Assembly (NCBI GenBank): GCA_033060915.1
Contig: CM065378.1
Span: 17,085,501-17,149,500 of the forward strand
Direction of reading: 5' to 3'
From: Euryodendron excelsum
Lineage: Eukaryota; Streptophyta; Magnoliopsida; Ericales; Pentaphylacaceae
Length of the DNA stretch: 64,000 nucleotides
Below are positions 59,480-64,000 of the stretch, piece by piece. Positions within the stretch are counted from its first letter, which is position 1. Each line of letters begins with the position of its first letter. Made by a program: the position numbers and the translations under genes. Under the pieces are notes generated by a model. It did no database searches and was not told the origin of the DNA. It worked only from the letters and a program-made list of their open reading frames with translations.

Positions 59480-62400
59480 ACAATTCATGGGTTACCGTAT
59501 TATTTGACTCAAGAGCAACGTATTCGTTTATTTCTACAAAATGCATAAATCTTCTAAACTTATCTACCACACCATTAAACATACCATTGGGTATCCAAAC
59601 TCCTACTAGTGGGATAATAATGGTACATGTAGGATGTCCATCCAGTGTTTTGCGGGTAGGCACTTATGAATTTACAGTGGATTTAATTCAATTAGACATG
59701 GAAGGGTTTGATTTGATATTAGGAATGGACTGGCTAACAAAGAACAAAGAAATCATGGATTGTAGCCAAAAGACTTTAATTTTGTGGCATCCAAATAAAG
59801 ATGAGGTGCATTTTACTGAGAAAAAGGATATAACCATGGTGCAATCCAAGGTAACTCTCCATGAACCACAGAAGTTGACAAAAGGGTGTTTTTACTTCCT
59901 TAGTATGTTGAAGGAAGAAGGTAAAAGTCAAACCGAGACAAAGCCTATACCAATAGTAGATGAGTTCCCAGTTGTATTTCTAGAAGACCTACCTGGATTA
60001 CCCCCAAATCGAGAAATAGAATTCGTAATTGAATTATACCCTAGAGTAGCTCCCATATCTATCGCACCCTATAGGATGGCACCGGCGGAACTCAAGGAAT
60101 TGAATACAATTGGATAAGTTATTAGAGAAAGGGTATATCTGCCCTAGCACTTCGCCATGGGAAGCACCAGTGTTATTTGTGAAAAAGAAATATGGAACTC
60201 TCCGACTATGTGTGGACTATCGACAATTAAATAAGGTGAACATTAAGAATAGATATCCCCTTTCGAAAATCGATGATTTGTTCGATCAACTTAGAAAAGC
60301 AACGTACTTTTCTAAGATTGATTTAAGGTCAGGATATCATCAGTTAAAAATAAGAGAGTTTGACATCTCCAAAACTGCCTTTAGAACCCGTTACGGACAT
60401 TTTGAATCTGTGATGATGCCCTTTGCTTTAACTAATGCACCTGTTGCCTTCATAGACATGATGAACAGAGTGTTTCAAGATCAGTTAGACCGTTTTGTAA
60501 TTGTCTTTATTGATGACATCCTTATATATTCTCCGGACGAGCAAACCCATAAGGAACACCTAAAGATAACTCTGCAGATTTTAAAGAAACATCAACTTTA
60601 TGCCAAACAAAGCAAATGTGACTTTTGGATGAAAGAGATGAAATTCTTGGGGCATGTAGTGTCTAAGGAAGGAATATCAGTAGACTCTATAAAAATAGAA
60701 GCAATAATGGGTTGGAAGAAACGTTCTACTGTCATCGAAATTCGAAACTTTCTAGGATTAGCAAGGTATTACCGAAGGTTTGTAGAAGGATTCTCTAAGA
60801 TAGTAGGCCCTCTTACACAACTAACCAGAAAAGGAGTGAGATTCGTATGGACAGAAAAGTATGAAGAAGCATTTCAACAATTAAAGGACAAATTGACCAT
60901 AGCCCCCATTCTTACTCTTCCAAGTAGTAGGAAATCATATATGGTATATACTGATGCCTCTCGTCAAGGGTTGGGATGTGTTCTAATGCAAGAAGGGAAT
61001 GTTGTAGCCTATGGGTCAAGACAACTTAAAAGGCATGAAGAAAATTATCCTACTCATGATCTAGAAATAGCTGCACTAATCTTTGCCCTAAAAATTTAGA
61101 GATGTTATCTGTATTGAAAAAAGTTCGAGTTATTTACTGATCACAAGAGTCTTCAGTATATCACTACTCAAAAAGATTTAAATTTAAGGCAAAGAAGATA
61201 AGTGGAGTACATGGAGGATTATGATTTCACCTTACAATATCACCCAGGTAAGGCCAATGTTGTAGTAGATGCTTTAAGTAGAAAGAATAAATGAAATATG
61301 AGTAGTATTGTGTTAGATAAATGGAATGCTGTTCAATTGTTAGAATCCTATGAAGAATTTGGACATGGGGGAAAGTACTATGTGGTCTCCAAATCTGATC
61401 CCAAACACTAGAGGAAGTTAAATAAATCCAGCAAGGAAGCCCGAAACTACAGGAGATAAAGGGAAAAGTAGAAAAAAGGAGAAATTGTTCCAGAATGGAC
61501 TATATGTGAGAAGGGCGAACTGCGATATAAAGGAAGGTACTTTGTAGTAAACAAGGAGGAGTTGAAATAAAAGATACTATCAAAAGCACACCATTCTAAA
61601 TTTACCATCCATCTAGGAAACACCAAGATGTATAAGGATCTTAGGCGACAATATTATTGGAAAGGAATGTAGAAAGATGTTACAAAGTTTGTGGCACTTT
61701 GTCTCACCTATCAGCAGGTAAAAGCAGAACACCAACGCCCGGGTGGATTACTGCAACCATTACCAATCACAGAATGGAAGTGGGAACAAATCACCATGAA
61801 TTTTATCACAGGACTATCAAAGACTCAACAAGGTTATGATACGATTTGAGTCATTGTGGACCGACTGGTAAAAACCGCACAATTCTTCAATATAAAGTCA
61901 ATTGACAATCTAAGTACTTTGAGTCAATTATATATGAAATAAATACTTCTATTGCATGGAGTACCCAAAATTATTGTGTCAGATCAAGATTCTAGATTTG
62001 CCTCGCGATTTTGGCAGAGTTTACAGAAAGCTCTAGGAATACAAATACACAAGAGTACAGCATATCATCTGCAGATGGATAGCCAATCCAAGAGAACCAA
62101 CAAAATCTTAGAAGACATGCTCCGTGCTTGTGTCTTAGACTTTTAAGGAACCTGGAGTGATTATCTACCACTGGCAGAGTTTGCCCATAATAACAGTTAT
62201 CAAGCTACCATCGAAATGGCCCCGTTTGAAGCACTATATAGACAACCCTGTCAAGCACCCAACTGTTGGTTAGAACTGGGAGATAAATTCTTGTATGGAC
62301 CAAAGATCATTTGAGAGACCACAAAAAAAATAAAAACAATACAGAAACGACTTAAGACTGCTCAAAGCCGACAAAAGAGTTATGCAATCAGCGTAGGCGA

Positions 62401-62859
62401 CCGTTGAAATTTTAGGTTGGTGAATGGTTATTTTTAAAGGTAATCCCACATAAAGGTGTGATGAGATTTGGAAAAAAGGAAAAACTTGCACCACGAGTTA
62501 TTAGACCTTTCCGTATCTCAGAAAGAATTGGGCAAGTAGCATATCGATTGGAATTACCCTTAGAATTAAATCAGATACACAATGTATTTCATGTGTCTAT
62601 GTTGAGGCAATATCACCTTGACCCTACTCATATAATTCAACGGGAAACTATTGAGGTACAGCCTGATCACTCGTATGACGAAAGGCCCATTGAGATAGTG
62701 GATCATCAAATAAAAGTTTTGTGAAATAAAGAAATTTGGTTAGTTAAGGTAATTTGGCAACATCATGGGACAGAAAAAGCCACGTGGGAAGTAGAGTCAG
62801 ATATGAGGACCAGATACCCTTATCTGTTTGAAACTAATTTCGAGGACAAAATTCCCTAA
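59480..62859 (+). pseudogene. pol of chromovirus (protease to chromodomain)
   Basis: Protease: VLFDSRATYSFIS, where Gly of DSG is Arg, then ILGMDWL. RT (60110-60800): [43 protein letters not shown] and the catalytic FIDDILIYS. RNase [20 protein letters not shown], then FTDHKSLQYI and [15 protein letters not shown]. Integrase: HHSKFTIHLGNTKMYKDLRR, then VSDQDSRFASRFW and AYHLQMDSQSKRTNK. Near the end are FHVSMLRQYHLDPTH and a chromodomain-like VIWQHHGTEKATWEVESDM, closing with EDKIP at 62859. A one-base shift at about 60108 splits protease from RT. Stops follow at about 61097, 61198, 61290, 61670, 61847, 61938 and 62143, and more around 62310-62725. Catalytic RT residues are intact. Confidence 0.88.
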
Positions 62860-62870
62860 AGGAGGTAAGA
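62858..62870 (+). other. Polypurine tract of chromovirus
   Basis: AAAGGAGGTAAGA lies one base before the 3' LTR and overlaps the stop of pol by two bases. A compact junction of this kind is usual in Tekay-like elements. Confidence 0.8.
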
Positions 62871-62871
62871 C

Positions 62872-64000
62872 TGTAACACCCTAAAATTTTCTTGACTGCA
62901 TTATATCCCTATTAAGAAGGTCAGAATTTTTCCCGTTTTTGTTTTCGATAAATAAGAAGGGTGCTCATCACCATTAATTTCCCATTAAAACAAAACCATT
63001 CTGACTATTTCATCCTTGGACCAAGGAATCGAACGTCAAACCACTAGACACACCGGTCTAAACCCTTACCTATGAACCAACCTATACTTGAACCGATCCA
63101 AAATCTACCCAAAATAACCCACTATAAGCAAGCACTGATTTAACCGGTTACACACACATGATTAGCCGATTCACCCTCTTATTGAAGACAACTCACCACA
63201 ATTTTCAAAAACCCTATGTGAACTATCTCAAATCCTTGTAACCATGGTTGTTGAACCAACCCAAAGCCTTGAAACCATGCATTATCAAACCATGAATAAA
63301 CCAGTTCAATTATAGACCTAGGCTCTACTAACTCTTAATATGACCAAAACCATGCAAAGAAGGATGGCACCACTCATACGTAAGCTTACATATAACAAAG
63401 ATATCAATCCATATAATAAAATATATCAATCCATGATATAACAGATATATCAAAACTTATACGCTGACTTAGTCACAAAGTAATAAATATTGCCTTGAAC
63501 CTATGCACCTTGCACTTCATGCACCATGACATTTGGCCTTACACACACTTCATAAATCTCTGGAATACTCCTATTTGCTGTAGACAGTTCGAGCAACATA
63601 GAGAGTTAGCCGGAAAAATATAAAACAAACACAAACCAAAAGAGGGAAAAAAAAAGTGTGATCTTTAAGACGAGTTTCCCAGAGACATTCTAAAATGAGA
63701 AATCACTCCCCTCCACATCCCTCATCATAAACCCAGTCGAATAGAGGAGTAACCGTGGCCGAAAACCCAGGAAATTGAAGAGAGAGAGAGAGTTTATTCT
63801 TTGTGCTTTTGGCCGTGGCAAGAAAGATAAGGGCTGGGGGATGTTACAGCGGCCATGGATTTTCTCAAGGACACCTATAGGTGTCCCAGAGAGACCCAAA
63901 GCCTCTAAACATGCTCTGTCCAGCTCATGGAAGAGTATTTTGTCGAAAAATTTACCCAAAAGCGTGGCTCTGGCCACCTGCCACCGTTACCGCGGCACCA
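62872..64000 (+). repeat. 3' LTR of chromovirus (partial)
   Basis: Matches 47405-48540 over the 1129 bp present, with scattered substitutions. It is cut by the window end just short of the position equivalent to the nested insertion at 48554. The frame at 63690-63977 (-) has a counterpart at 48226-48520 and is shared LTR sequence, not a gene. Confidence 0.92.

Larger units (their letters stand above)
47405..64000 (+). mobile_element. Ty3/gypsy chromovirus (Tekay/Del-like), 3' end beyond the window
   Basis: 5' LTR from 47405 (TGTAACACC), PBS at 55444, an extra small frame, gag, protease, RT, RNase H, integrase, a chromodomain-like tail, PPT at 62858, and a 3' LTR from 62872 cut by the window end. 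The LTR start and the first 1.1 kb match at both ends. The polypurine tract directly after a frame ending EDKIP is typical of the Tekay clade. Two later insertions split it: a 5.27-kb solo-LTR-like element in the 5' LTR and an inverted copia solo LTR between gag and protease. Excluding both, the 5' LTR is about 2.76 kb. All frames carry stops. Confidence 0.88.

Overview
The window is plant nuclear DNA from a flowering plant. The evidence is two intron-containing plant genes with GT-AG splice sites, a degraded HD-Zip class I homeobox gene, and full-length plant-specific LTR retrotransposons (Tat, Sirevirus-like and Tekay-like lineages) with PBS, PPT and target-site duplications. The species cannot be named from sequence alone. 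There is no operon, CRISPR array, rRNA gene or convincing intact tRNA gene.

Layout. 1-1.2 kb: remnant of an HD-Zip I transcription factor gene (+). 1.2-5.9 kb: AT-rich intergenic DNA with two SINE-like tRNA-related traces. 5.96-8.91 kb: intact methionine gamma-lyase gene (-), two exons, 451 codons plus stop. 9-12.7 kb: AT-rich intergenic DNA with a 52-base G homopolymer. 12.67-22.93 kb: complete but decayed Ty3/gypsy Tat-lineage element on the minus strand (555/554 bp LTRs, TSD AAAAC). It carries an oppositely oriented, intron-containing extra gene (aORF) with its own TATA box, and a 57-59 bp minisatellite. 24.35-30.46 kb: intact eight-exon alpha/beta-hydrolase gene of the EMB8/YheT type (-), 420 codons plus stop. 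Its third intron holds a long-TIR MITE that is itself split by a hAT-like element. 31.2-31.6 kb: another long-TIR MITE.

32.58-46.85 kb: two CACTA-like termini that probably bound one non-autonomous CACTA element. Inside lies a complete Ty1/copia Sirevirus-like element on the plus strand (34.27-44.54 kb, TSD AGCAG) with gag, pol and a downstream env-like reading frame. 47.4 kb to the window end: a Ty3/gypsy chromovirus (Tekay-like, plus strand) whose 3' LTR runs off the edge. Its 5' LTR is split by a 5.27 kb solo-LTR-like insertion (TSD GGGTC) containing a C-depleted tract and an 81-bp minisatellite. Its gag/protease junction is split by an inverted solo LTR related to the Sirevirus element (TSD ACTTT).

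Only the methionine gamma-lyase and the EMB8-like hydrolase look functional; both are single-copy housekeeping-type genes with no evident functional link. All large elements are inactivated, mostly by in-frame stops. In the Tat element nearly all of these are TAG at conserved glutamine positions, the pattern expected from deamination of methylated CAG (CHG) sites. No unmistakably new biological system was seen. The most interesting item is the antisense gene inside the Tat element, which has its own TATA box, introns and coiled coil. Lineage names are my own recognition of motifs and were not checked by database search.
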